NCBI GenBank assembly: GCA_022497145.1
Contig: MU385861.1
Coordinates: 3,934-67,933, forward strand
From: Rostrohypoxylon terebratum
Lineage: Eukaryota > Ascomycota > Sordariomycetes > Xylariales > Hypoxylaceae
DNA length: 64,000 bases
Direction: 5' to 3'
In this document: one piece after another, positions 19,237 through 29,464 of the stretch
Position numbering within the stretch: the stretch's first letter is position 1
Layout of the letters: the number at the start of each line of letters is the position of its first letter
Made by a program: the position numbers and the translations under genes
Notes under the pieces: generated by a model
Told to the model about the DNA's origin: nothing
Database searches by the model: none
The model's input: the letters and a program-made list of their open reading frames with translations, nothing else

Positions 19237-21225
19237 ATGCTCTTCCGCCGAATCGCGCACCGAAGCCTCCCACATCTACGACTGGCGCAAATGGCGTCCC
19301 AATTCTCGACCAACGGCGCGAGTAACTCCGCCTCCGACGCCTCCTACCCGTCTACAGCGAAATCTATAAACGACATCCCCAAATCATGGACCTTCACGTC
19401 CAAGCTCCCCGCCGACTCCCTGTTCCCCACCCCCGCAGCCTCCCATAAAACGCCCCGCGACGAGATCGGCCCCCGCACAGTCCGCGACGCCCTCTTCACA
19501 TGGGTGCGTCCACAACCCGTCTCCTCGCCCTCCCTCCTCGCCGTCTCCCCCGCCGCCATGCGCGACTTAAACATCCTCCCGGGTTCCGAGTCAGACGCGG
19601 ACTTCGTGAACACGGTCGCGGGGAATAAGCTGCAGGGCTGGGACGAGGCGAAGCAGGAGGGCGGGTACCCCTGGGCGCAGTGCTACGGCGGGTTTCAGTT
19701 CGGCGAGTGGGCGGGACAGCTCGGCGACGGGCGCGCCATCTCGCTCTTCGAGACGACGAACCCCGAGACGCGCAGGCGCTACGAGGTCCAGCTGAAGGGC
19801 GCGGGGTTGACGCCGTACAGTCGGTTCGCGGACGGCAAGGCCGTGCTGCGGAGTAGTATCCGCGAGTTCGTTGTTAGCGAGGCGCTCAATGCGTTGGGGA
19901 TACCGTCCACGCGGGCCCTGAGCTTGACGCTGTTGCCGGGGGTTAAGGTATATAGGGAGACGACGGAGCCTGGGGCTATTGTGGCGCGGTTTGCGGAGTC
20001 GTGGTTGAGGATTGGGAATTTTGATTTGTTGAGGGCGAGGGGTGATAGGGATCTTATAAGGAAGCTTGCGACGTATGTTGCTGAGGATGTGTTTGGCGGG
20101 TGGGAGACGCTGCCTGGACGGCTTGAGAATCCAGATAAACCTACCGAGTCAGCGCCGCCGAAGCGAGGAATTCCTGCTGACGCGATCGAGGGGCCGGAGG
20201 AAGTAGCCGAGAATCGGTTTACGAGATTATACCGGGAGATTGTACGGCGCAATGCACTTACGGTGGCCAAGTGGCAGGCTTACGGGTTCATGAATGGCGT
20301 GTTGAACACGGATAACACCTCCCTTTTCGGGTTGAGCATCGATTTCGGTCCATTTGCATTTATGGATAACTTCGATCCTAGCTACACGCCCAATCACGAT
20401 GACTACATGTTGCGATATAGCTATCGCAATCAACCAAGTATTATATGGTGGAACTTAGTACGTCTAGGGGAGTCGCTCGGTGAATCAATTGGCGTCGGAT
20501 CGAAAGTCGACGACCCGAAATTTGTCAAAGATGGCGTTAAGGAAGAGGATGCAAATGGAATCATCGAACGAGCCGAGAAGATCATCATGCAAGTTGGCGA
20601 GGAGTGCAAAGCTGTGTTCCTCGGCGAGTACAAGAAGCTTATGACGGCCCGATTGGGATTAAAAAGTTTCAAAGAGAGCGACTTTGATGAGCTGTTCAGC
20701 GGCATCTTAGATACTATGGAAGCATTAGAGCTTGATTTCAACCTCTTCTTCCGCCGATTGAGCTCAGTTAGAGTTGACGAGTTGGGGACGGAAGCAGCGA
20801 GGAAAGAGAAAGCTAGTGTATTCTTTTATAAAGATGGTGTCACGGGCACCTCTGAAGCTGAGGGTCGCAAGCGCGTTGGCGAATGGCTGGGCAAGTGGCG
20901 GCAGCGCGTCCTCGAAGATTGGGGCGATGGTCAATCCGTTGCAGAGGATCAGGATAAAGAGAGGATGCAGGCTATGAAAAAGGTCAATCCTAACTTCGTA
21001 CCTCGAGGCTGGATCCTCGATGAAGTTATCCGACGAGTAGAAAAGGAAGACGAGAGAGAGGTCCTTGACAGAATCATGCATATGGCTCTACACCCATTTG
21101 AAGAGAGCTGGTCCGGTCGCTCGTTCGATGGCAAGGAGTACAAGGGCGATGTAGATGAGGAGACAAGATGGACGAGCGATGTGCCAAAGATTGGTCGGGC
21201 TTTACAGTGCAGCTGCAGCTCCTAG
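19237..21225 (+). CDS. SelO (YdiU/Fmp40) protein AMPylase, mitochondrial
   Basis: A single exon of 662 residues. The N-terminus (MLFRRIAHRSLPHLRLAQ) is basic and amphipathic, consistent with mitochondrial targeting; a second Met at residue 19 is an alternative start. SelO is a pseudokinase-fold enzyme that transfers AMP from ATP to protein Ser/Thr/Tyr and takes part in the oxidative stress response. Family blocks are clear: QCYGGFQFGEWAGQLGDGRA, YEVQLKGAGLTPYSRFADGK, RSSIREFVVSEALNALGIPST and GVLNTDNTSLFGLSIDFGPF (nucleotide and metal site). The C-terminus ends LQCSCSS, where metazoan SelO places selenocysteine; here both candidate positions are Cys. Length matches fungal members. Confidence 0.95.
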   Translation: MLFRRIAHRSLPHLRLAQMASQFSTNGASNSASDASYPSTAKSINDIPKSWTFTSKLPADSLFPTPAASHKTPRDEIGPRTVRDALFTWVRPQPVSSPSLLAVSPAAMRDLNILPGSESDADFVNTVAGNKLQGWDEAKQEGGYPWAQCYGGFQFGEWAGQLGDGRAISLFETTNPETRRRYEVQLKGAGLTPYSRFADGKAVLRSSIREFVVSEALNALGIPSTRALSLTLLPGVKVYRETTEPGAIVARFAESWLRIGNFDLLRARGDRDLIRKLATYVAEDVFGGWETLPGRLENPDKPTESAPPKRGIPADAIEGPEEVAENRFTRLYREIVRRNALTVAKWQAYGFMNGVLNTDNTSLFGLSIDFGPFAFMDNFDPSYTPNHDDYMLRYSYRNQPSIIWWNLVRLGESLGESIGVGSKVDDPKFVKDGVKEEDANGIIERAEKIIMQVGEECKAVFLGEYKKLMTARLGLKSFKESDFDELFSGILDTMEALELDFNLFFRRLSSVRVDELGTEAARKEKASVFFYKDGVTGTSEAEGRKRVGEWLGKWRQRVLEDWGDGQSVAEDQDKERMQAMKKVNPNFVPRGWILDEVIRRVEKEDEREVLDRIMHMALHPFEESWSGRSFDGKEYKGDVDEETRWTSDVPKIGRALQCSCSS

Positions 21226-21692
21226 TCTTGGCGTAAGCTTCACGGCGTATTTTCGAATCAGATCTCCCCTTGTTTTTCAGCTGAGACGGTAGATCTCTTG
21301 GCGGTTTTTACGACGGGCGGAATCACGATTCAACGTTTAGTATTATTTCACATCTTGGGCGAGGCTTAACACTTGTAAATCGGAAGTTATAGCTACGCGA
21401 AGGGTGCTCTCAATTTGACTGACATGTGCAAGCGTTTTGAAGTGGCTTACCGTAATCAGCCCTACAGCCCTGGAGGTTTCACGATCCCTGGCGTCGCGGC
21501 ATGATTCTAGGCATCGCTTTAGCGAGACTTCGCCACGATCTTCAAATGGATGGCTACATACTACGATCCTATCTTGGCGCCCGAGTAAAAAGGAACTGGA
21601 GTCACCGCTTCTCAGCCTCAGCACTTCCATTTCTATCATAATGTAGACTGCCCATTCTCTCGATCGTTGAGACGAGGTTGAATACCTAAACT

Positions 21693-22858
21693 ATGGATCT
21701 CATTTTAATTCTATGGCCTAGTATCGCTAATGGAGCAGAAAATGCCGCAGACATCTTTCAACATGGAATTGTCGCACAATTTGTGTCGAGTCGGTCAATT
21801 GAGACTTTGGTAACGCGATCAGACAAATCTACTGATAATGTCGTGGCTACGATCTTAGTTATAATTCTGGCTCTTCTAGGCGTGATTGCCTTATTCATGC
21901 TCATAATCGTACGTTGTTTTGGGGAATTACAATGCGCGTATTTGAAGATTTCTAACTATCGCAGGTTGACTATGCTCTGTGCAGCTGCTTTCCAACCTTG
22001 GCTGTTATTGAAGATGACGCTCCCGAATCGTACGAAAGAGTGCCTAACGGCGATGATGTGGAATTAGAAGATTCCGAAGCAAACAAAACCGTCGAGGTAG
22101 ACGAAAACCTGGCATCGCGACCAAAGCCTATCACCTCAGGTCTCCGTTCTACTTACCAACATGTATGCTCCTTTCCCATCCAGAGGCCTCTCCTACGAGG
22201 TTTTCGATGTTGGATGGTTCTGAGAGCTGCCACCAACATCACTATCGCTCTTTTCAGCGCGATCCCTTTTGTGCCCATGGTTGTTGTCTGGCCAATCGCC
22301 TGCATGCTCACCTTGCCCTTGTACACCACCTGGATACACATCGTCATCACGGAGCCCAGCAGCAGGCCCTTCTGGCGCCGTCTCCCACCTCCCGGTCTTG
22401 TGTACCGCGCCGCCACCCGGGCCGCCCTGCCTTACTTCGTTATCAGAGCATGCGAGGGTTACATCGTCTCGGCCGTGGCGTTCATTCTGATGGGTTGGAA
22501 AAAGGAGACAAGGACAGCCAACCCTCTGAATTCGGTTCTCGCTTTCATCGCGGCATTCGCTTTATGGGCTTTCGTCGAGGTCCCCACCAACGCAGTCCTG
22601 ATCCGCGTCCAAGCCTCCCTATTACCTGAAGGCTCAAGGACGATTGTCCCGCTTCATAGCTCGATGACGTTACATCGGGCTAGTGGGAAGGAGTATTTGG
22701 CCACGTCCGACGCGTGGAGGTCCTTCTCGAAAGCTTCTTGGGTCAGATTGTATAAAATGTATGCTAAGATTGCTTTGTTTCTCATGGCGCTGTGGGCTGG
22801 CATTGGGGCGATCGGGGTCTCGGCGTTTTTCTATATGTCCTGGCTCTCGGCTAGATAG
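21693..22858 (+). CDS. Multi-pass membrane protein, family uncertain
   Basis: Exons 21693-21908 and 21965-22858 joined by a 56-nt intron (GTACGT donor, CGCAG acceptor, CTAAC branch), giving 369 residues. One strong membrane segment lies near the N-terminus (VVATILVIILALLGVIALFM). After a polar acidic linker come at least four more: around TNITIALFSAIPFVPMVV, VIRACEGYIVSAVAFILMGW, NSVLAFIAAFALWAFVEVP and ALFLMALWAGIGAIGVSAFF. The conserved-looking turn PLHSSMTLHRASG and the segment before the last helix (SWVRLYKMYAKIA) resemble fungal proteins often labelled 'ubiquitin carrier/conjugating', but I see no E2 fold and do not adopt that name. Confidence 0.75.
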
Positions 22859-23225
22859 GAAAGTTGTCATGGGCAAGGTGCATTGACGACTTGGTTTGAT
22901 GGTTTTATCCAGGATATGGAGACTGGAAGCTTGGGGAAAGGAAATATACCGGAACTCGGAACTCAGCTTATATAAATGCCATGTATACTATCTATGCTGG
23001 CACTTGCTCAAACATATGTGACTCCTGGTCGCGAGTATTCCCCTTAGAACCAGTGCCAAGTTTGCTCTCCATAGCATACACCATACGATGACTCATACCT
23101 TCAACGCGTCGCATCGCGTGGTATCCCGGCAGCTGGTTCCAACATTTATCCAGGCTTTCCTGTAAGAAAGCATATATAGCTAAATAGACTTCTGGTTTCC
23201 CAAGAAGAAATTATCATCCCAATAA

Positions 23226-23325
23226 GGCCGGAGTGGCATGGTGGTGTGGGCATCCGATCACAGTGTTTATGGCATTAGGTTCACTGATACTGCACTAGCT
23301 CGAGGGTTCGATTCCCTCGCCGGTC
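23226..23325 (+). other. tRNA-like (tRNA-derived) Pol III element B
   Basis: The ends pair as an acceptor-like stem (GGCCGGA with GCCGGTC, one mismatch and one G-U), GAGGG/CCCTC closes a TTCGATT loop, the B-box at 23305-23315 is perfect, TGGCATGGTGG resembles an A-box, and a run of ten T starts at 23333. I cannot fold a canonical D or anticodon arm. Spacing from the 5' end to a shared GATCnCAGyG block (30-31 nt) matches element A at 1494-1591. It may be a tRNA with intron, a decayed tRNA or a SINE head. Confidence 0.4.
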
Positions 23326-23529
23326 GAATCAACTTTTTTTTTTAAAAAAAAAATTGTTAGCCAATTCTTTTTGAACCCCTTTTTTTCCAACATCGCCGTC
23401 ACCTATTGAGCCTTGGATTAATAATCATTTACGTAATTGATTATGACTGAAGCTATTCAGAGCGCCACCGAACTCCGGACTTCAAAATACAAGGATAGGT
23501 AGACTAACCATATGCAAGCCACCGTCACA

Positions 23530-24445
23530 TCATAATTCACTTCTCTTCCTTAGCTTCGAGGGCGTCGGGTTTTCGCTCTCCCAAGTCGTCAAGTTCATAA
23601 CTTGAACGCCCCAGCCTTCGAGCTCTTTAATCGCAGCCTCTTTGTCCTCGGCACTTGTGGACTCAGTAGCGTCTTCGATTAGGATAACCTCGTAGCCTAG
23701 TTTAATCCCATCAATGCTCGTGCCGCGCACACACGCATTTGTCAGCAGCCCAGTGACGATAAGCGTCTCGATACTGTGCAAGCCCAACTCTGAGTGCAGG
23801 GTAGTGAATCGATGGTATTGGTTATCCGCGAATGCAGAATACGAGTCCACGCGGTGGTCTTGCGCCTTCTTGATGTAATTCACTGGACTCCGGTACCCCT
23901 CGATCAGATGCAGCCTTGTTTGCACACCGGTCTCAATCTGGGCGCCCCAAGTCTCTGGGATGCAGTGGTCTGCGTAGAGCATTTGCGTCTCGATCTTCGT
24001 GGGAGTATCCACGAAACTGTCGTTCACTGTGTCCCCAGCGATTTTACCCGGGTGGCTTGAGAAGAATGAGACATGTCCTCGCGGGTGCCAATCTGAAGCC
24101 TTGGAGTCAGCCTATCGTGACGATATTTCAAGAAACGCCATGTTTCACGATCAATGGCTAGTAGCGTATCATTACCTTGAGAAGCAACTATGAACGGCCA
24201 TTCGTGGTCGTCTAGCAGCTGGTAGATCTTAGGCAGAATCACAGGAGCTCTCGGGTTGGCCAATGAGCCATTGATAAAGTCGTTCTGCACGTCAATGATG
24301 GCGAGAGCTGTGTTTTTATGCAGCTTGCTCGAGTACTGTGTACGTGTAAGCTCGGAGAAGTAAATTCTGAAGCCACCGGACTTACCGGAGTTGCGTATCC
24401 CAAGCTGCTCAAAGCAAGCAAATATGATATGGTAGATGACCGCAT
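23530..24445 (-). CDS. Secreted isochorismatase-fold hydrolase, nicotinamidase-like
   Basis: Exons 24445-24386, 24335-24176 and 24092-23530 (260 residues; introns 50 and 83 nt). Exon 1 encodes only a signal peptide (MRSSTISYLLALSSLGYATP). The rest is a cysteine hydrolase of the nicotinamidase/pyrazinamidase type: IIDVQND (catalytic Asp), SQDWHPRGHVSF (metal-binding D and H), ADHCIPETWGAQI, IKKAQDHRVDSYSAF (catalytic Lys) and TGLLTNACVRGT (catalytic Cys). Nicotinamidase turns nicotinamide into nicotinate for NAD salvage. Family members are normally intracellular; the export signal suggests scavenging or an altered substrate (inference). An alternative unspliced start at 24476 lacks a coherent N-terminus. 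Confidence 0.85.
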
Positions 24446-25125
24446 GCTTACAAAATTTATAACATTGACCTGGCAAGAAACCTTGATATATAAATTATTA
24501 TTATAATTATATGAAATGACTTTTCAGAGAAATTCTTATTCTCAATAAGAATATTAGCGGTATGTATTTTGAGCGATAACCATAGCGTCCTTTCAAGTTT
24601 GGGATTCGAGAGCTCAAGGTCTTATCTATACCCTCCCAGCACAGTATCAGCTCGAATTTTGAGTCCTTAGAAGGCTTAAAGCTAGCTAGGTAGGTTGCTA
24701 ACAGGTTGCGTGCTCCTTCAAGTTGGGTCTCCAGGGGTTGTGATATCGCGATTATAAGCGGGGTTTATACAGTAGGTTGAGAGCGGATGATAGATAACGA
24801 ATCCACGGTAATTTCCGGCCTCGGCCTTACACTACGAGTATACGATTTGAACTAGATATTAGCCAACAAGCCTAGAACTTGTTCATACACTGGGAGAAAC
24901 AAAGAAATATAGGTACATTTAGTTGAAAGAACCACATTGCCATCTCATAACTTGCTTCATTCCTCATATATCAATTGCCTGTTACCTACCTAGTAGTATT
25001 GGATGCCATTGGAGTTCACCCTTGTGACTGCCTTGCTTATAAAATGAAACACTAGAGATGAAAATCATTTTACCGTGTTAAAGAATATATCAAATTTTAT
25101 TTCATAATTCTATGATATTTCCAGG
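24446..25125. other. AT-rich intergenic region
   Basis: Contains a small inverted repeat (GAATTCTTATT / AATAAGAATATT near 24530-24556). No gene seen. Confidence 0.5.
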
Positions 25126-26202
25126 TTACGTGGTAGTCTCCTTGAAAAGCTCGTCCAGCACCCAGTAGAGCATCTCGAGCAAGGAGGGCTTATAATCGTC
25201 ACCACCAGCGAAATTTCCCCCAGCAGAACCCGTATCAAACTCCGTCTTCCCACTCCCAGAGACCTCATCAAACGCCTTGAAGTCAATCCCTTCTCTTTTC
25301 CCGAAGAATTCTTCCACGACCTTATCTCGCCTCTCATTAAAGTCCGCAGGTAACTCCTCCCCCTCCTCAGGCGATTCGTAAGCCAGCAACAACAACTCCA
25401 CAAGCGCCTCGAAGTCCGCCTTCCTTAACTCGTACCTCTGCAATGGCGCACGAGCTAACCCCTCCTCCTGTTCCAACTTCTTGGCAATCTCAAGCAAATC
25501 CTGCCTTCGTACGGTATTTTCATTCCAATCAGGCAGCAGCTGGACCATGAAGTCCACCAAGTCGTGGAACAGCTCATCCCCTAATTCATCACGGTTCGTC
25601 ACCGCGTTATCCGGCACGACGACCTCGTTCGATCCAGCTTCGTGGAATCTCCGCGCGCGGGAGGCGGCGTCCGCTAGCCAGGCGTTGGCGTCATACCCGG
25701 GTGGATCCGAGGCCCGCTGTACGGCGAGACCTTGGAATAAAAGGCGGCGCTGGTCTGCAGCTGTGCGCGAGCGCGTGTGCCCCCCGCCATAGCCGGCGAA
25801 GGTTCGGTACGATCTATCCGCGTTCGCGATCAGAGCGGCGCGGATAAGGCCGTCGCGGGTGAGGTACGCTTCCTCGGCCGGAGCCAGCTCCGGCATGAAC
25901 GGGTACCGCGACAGGTAGACAAGCATGCGGAACAGGACCGGAGCCGCTTTCTTCACGATAGGAGGACCGGCGAGTGCGGGGAAGAAGGTGCTCAGGAGAC
26001 TTTCAAAGGAAGCTGATGTTAAGGCCGGTTCGCCGTTGTGATCCGCGCAGTACTTGTCCACGCGCGCGAGCTTGGCGGGAGTGATACATAGATCATTTCG
26101 CGCGGTCTCGTTGAGACGTGCGACGAAGCGAGGGCCCGTGAGCTCGTTTTCCGCTGCCCATTTGGTGAGGTAATGCTCTGGGGGTCTCCATAGGATGCCC
26201 AT
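25126..26202 (-). CDS. Hypothetical conserved-looking protein, 358 residues
   Basis: A single intact frame with strong G/C third-position bias. The protein is mainly alpha-helical in appearance and acidic, without signal peptide or membrane segments. The N-terminus (MGILWRPPEHYLTKWAAENE) and a central block (LTRDGLIRAALIANADRSYRTF, followed by RTAADQRRLLFQGLA) look like conserved segments of a fungal family, and the C-terminus ends SLLEMLYWVLDELFKETTT. I do not recognise an enzyme motif. The layout of a helical N-terminal module recalls TLDc-associated proteins, but no TLDc domain is present, so no function is assigned. Confidence 0.7.
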   Translation of the reverse strand: MGILWRPPEHYLTKWAAENELTGPRFVARLNETARNDLCITPAKLARVDKYCADHNGEPALTSASFESLLSTFFPALAGPPIVKKAAPVLFRMLVYLSRYPFMPELAPAEEAYLTRDGLIRAALIANADRSYRTFAGYGGGHTRSRTAADQRRLLFQGLAVQRASDPPGYDANAWLADAASRARRFHEAGSNEVVVPDNAVTNRDELGDELFHDLVDFMVQLLPDWNENTVRRQDLLEIAKKLEQEEGLARAPLQRYELRKADFEALVELLLLAYESPEEGEELPADFNERRDKVVEEFFGKREGIDFKAFDEVSGSGKTEFDTGSAGGNFAGGDDYKPSLLEMLYWVLDELFKETTT

Positions 26203-27568
26203 GATGACTGATGTGATGAGGAAAAAAGAGTTTGTGAATGATTGAATGAAGGCCGAGGTTGTAGATGTGGACTTGCGGGAAGTTGACGAATGGGTAATGG
26301 TTCCGCCTGTTGTTTGTTTCCGGCAATATGAATAAGAACGTAAAGCGGCAGATTATAATGATGAAGCTGCTGTAACAATGTTGTTCTTGCTGTTGTGTCT
26401 TGATGCCTGATTCCCTTGATTCTGAATTACATCACTTGACCCACTACGTCACAGCTGTCAGCCCCCTTAACACAGCGTCAGCATCCTACAGACGGATTTA
26501 GAAAAATGATAGCTCAACCAAAGAATGTCATATCATACTTCTAAAAATTGAATGAGCTAGGTGATTAATTGCTGAGATTTTCGCAGAAAAGTCTAGGACT
26601 TAATGAAAAATCAGGTGACTGAGGTGTCAGGATCAATAATTCATTCAAGATGACAGATAAGTAAGCCAGGTCAGGGGTTACTAGGTACCTAGTCCGAGGT
26701 TTTTTAGAAATAGATTGATCCTCTCATATTCGTTTCGACGCAGTATAACGTAATGGAATACACTTTGGGATCTCAATAGGAGACATTAGTGTAGTCCCGG
26801 TGAGAGAACTTTGTACGTACCTAAGTAAGGATCGATGGTCCAGCTGGCTGCCTGTTTCCTAGGATAATGGAGACAAGTAAGCCGTCAGCATGCCCCGGCA
26901 CTCTCGATTCATATGTCTGGTTTGGTATAAAAACTGTTTAAGCTTTATTGATTAGTAGTACAGATCGCCAATCCATAGAAATTAGAATAATTAAGCCACC
27001 CAGCTGTCAGCAAATCCATGTTTCAAAGGCAGGTAGGCTACACGGCTCTTGGTCCCTGGTTCCTAGAATAGAATATGAGTATCAATAATCGGTTGATCTC
27101 TTCCCCGCGATAGAATCGTAGCACAATCCGATGTCGTAAACGAGATGAACCATAGCTTCTTTAGGCAATGATGCTATATCGATGCTTATGCTCAGCGTCT
27201 GCCGATTTCCCGATTCACTTTGCTACCAGATTGGTAACATTTCTGGCTCCTTTCCGGAAGCAACGAAGGTCTAGCTCCTTTCATGAGGCTGTACCAATCC
27301 TTTGGCATTGCGTGATAGACGTTGGTGTACCTGGTGAGGCTGACAGCTCTGATTGAACTTGATTGAAACATTTTCACCGAGGTGATTGAGTAGCGGCATC
27401 GATTCTGTACTTCCCTTGGTCAATATTTTATTATATATACCGAGTCCATTGCTAACCAGCCTGGCTTATCGTCTTCATCCAACTCAACTTACACTTCAAG
27501 TGCTCCACATTCTCTTTTATAGTCAGTTCCAATTCATATCGTTCCCATTTGCTCAACTATTCGTCAAG
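26203..27568. other. Intergenic, 1.4 kb
   Basis: AT-rich promoter region shared by divergent genes. Holds CTAGGTACCTAG at about 26681-26692. Short frames at 27168-27377 lack support. Confidence 0.5.
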
Positions 27569-28242
27569 ATGCAGATTATCAAGCCTCTTTTCGCGTTCTT
27601 CTGTGCTCAACTCGCGTTCGCATCTCCCATTGCTAACGATGAGCTCCCCGCCGTCGGGCTTGTTGAACGCACAGCGCCCGCCCCAGACGCCACCGTCCAG
27701 AAGTGGAACAAACTTCCGGGCGTTCCCTCGGGTGGCTTGACCACGGGCTTCAGCATTTTCAGCGCACAGTGGCCCCGTGACAAGAGCAAGGATGTAGGAC
27801 TCCCCGATATTGTCGTAAATGCGCGCGATTTTATTGGGTCAAACCACTGGGTCCTCGTTGCTGTCGAGATCAAGGAGAAGACGACCGGCCCGCCCAAGAA
27901 GAGGGTGACAAACCTGGTGGTCAACGATGTCAAGTTCTGGGATCTCAGTATCGATGGGGATAAGTCAGCGCTGCACAGTTCCGGAAGAGAGTACAAACTC
28001 GACCAAGCCTTAGCAGACAAGGTCACGCACAGTTACATCAAGAAACTTGGCAGCTCCGCTACCATTAGCAAGATCACTGACGCGGGTAAGCTCATGCCTT
28101 GAAGAACTGCACTAATAGAATTGAGATGCTAACTTTTCCATGTGATGTAGCCAAGGAGTATGTTAAGGAGAACCCGACTTACAACGCCGAGAAGGTCAAC
28201 TGCAAGACCTTTGTTCAGGGCGTCGCTGCGGAACTTAAGTAG
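27569..28242 (+). CDS. Small secreted protein with LRAT/NlpC-like His...Asn-Cys pattern
   Basis: Exons 27569-28085 and 28151-28242 (202 residues; 65-nt intron, GTAAGC donor, GATGTAG acceptor). The start at 27569 gives a clear signal peptide (MQIIKPLFAFFCAQLAFAS). The mature part contains SNHWVLVAVEIKE (His at 27845-27847), KFWDLSIDG, a helical segment, and VNCKTFVQGV near the C-terminus (Cys at 28201-28203). In LRAT, PPPDE and related NlpC/P60-fold proteins a His in a beta strand and a following NCxxFV Cys form the catalytic pair, so this may be a secreted thiol hydrolase or acyltransferase. The motif lies across the intron. No transmembrane segment follows. Family assignment is inference. 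Confidence 0.75.
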
Positions 28243-29464
28243 GCTAAGCGGCAGAAATGAGACAATAGGGGTCCTACCTTCGTCTAGTATATATGACCTT
28301 ATTGAGTTCAAATCAGATCGTGGTACTAGACGCGAATTAGCCGGCCGCTATAGGAGATCAGGGGTTCACTTGAGCTATTGGGATAGACATCGGCAATCAT
28401 GTATATAGGGTGATGGATTTTTGAGACTTGTGTATTATTCTTACGATCGTTACAAAAATATACTTTTCAATCGGCATTAATGCTAAGAATTCGCTCAGAA
28501 AGTATGCATCTATGTGTATTAGTAATTTCTAGTCGAATAAAGGGGACTGGAGAAGGGATATCTATGTAATCATCACACATAGGTTCAGGCCCAGGGACCA
28601 GGGTAATGAGTCAGCATGATGAGGTAATACCTAGTTCAATCGTGCGGTGTCCGGTAGCCTGCTCTGTAGCCATAAGTTCCTGATCATGGTTAATGAGTAA
28701 TGTATTAAAGCAGCAGCTCAGTTTGTTCCTTGTAATATATTTGGAGGGCTCTCAGATATCGGGCGTATAAAAAAAGAACGATGAGGTTGTTAAAGGTTTG
28801 TGTTTTCACCAACCTAGGACCTAGGTCCTAAGCTCCCGGTGTCGATTTTGTCTTGAATCAATGATCAATGACTCAGCAGGACTTAGTAAGCTGGATGATT
28901 GAGTCAAAACATTGCTTAGTAACAGCTATACCATCAGGTAATCAGCTTAGTCAGTTATTTGGTAATGAGGAATCAGGTAATGCGCTTATGTAAGTCGAGA
29001 GAGCGGGATTTAAGGTTCCAGACTTCCAGTTGTGTTACGCTGTTAGTTACCTACTAGGTAGTAAGTTTTCCACCTCACATATGGGTGTGAAACCTAGTAC
29101 CATAGGGAATGGACGACCTGGCATCCATAGATCCATCCATGACGTGGGGAAGCGCCTGGGATTGGGAATGCGGGCCTTTAGCTAGGTAAGTCAGCCCTGG
29201 AGGAAACTTCAAGGTTGGAACCTCGTCAAATTGCTCCAAGTTTCAACTTCCTACTCGATGTATTGATAGGCACGACGACAGTATGATTTGCTCAACACCT
29301 AGATGAAAGCTACTCTCTAGGATAGGTATTATATTGGTCTGCCTCTTATCATTGAGATCACCCGTGGGTAGCCTGGTTGCATCTTTGGGAGCGGATACAG
29401 CATAATTTACCTATGATCAGGCTCTGACTATTACCCCCGACCTCCGCCCCTGTCGCTCTTTTCG
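28243..29464. other. Intergenic, 1.2 kb
   Basis: Includes CCTAGGACCTAGGTCCTA (28813-28830) and TACCTACTAGGTAG (about 29048-29061), members of the recurrent palindrome family. No gene seen. Confidence 0.5.
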
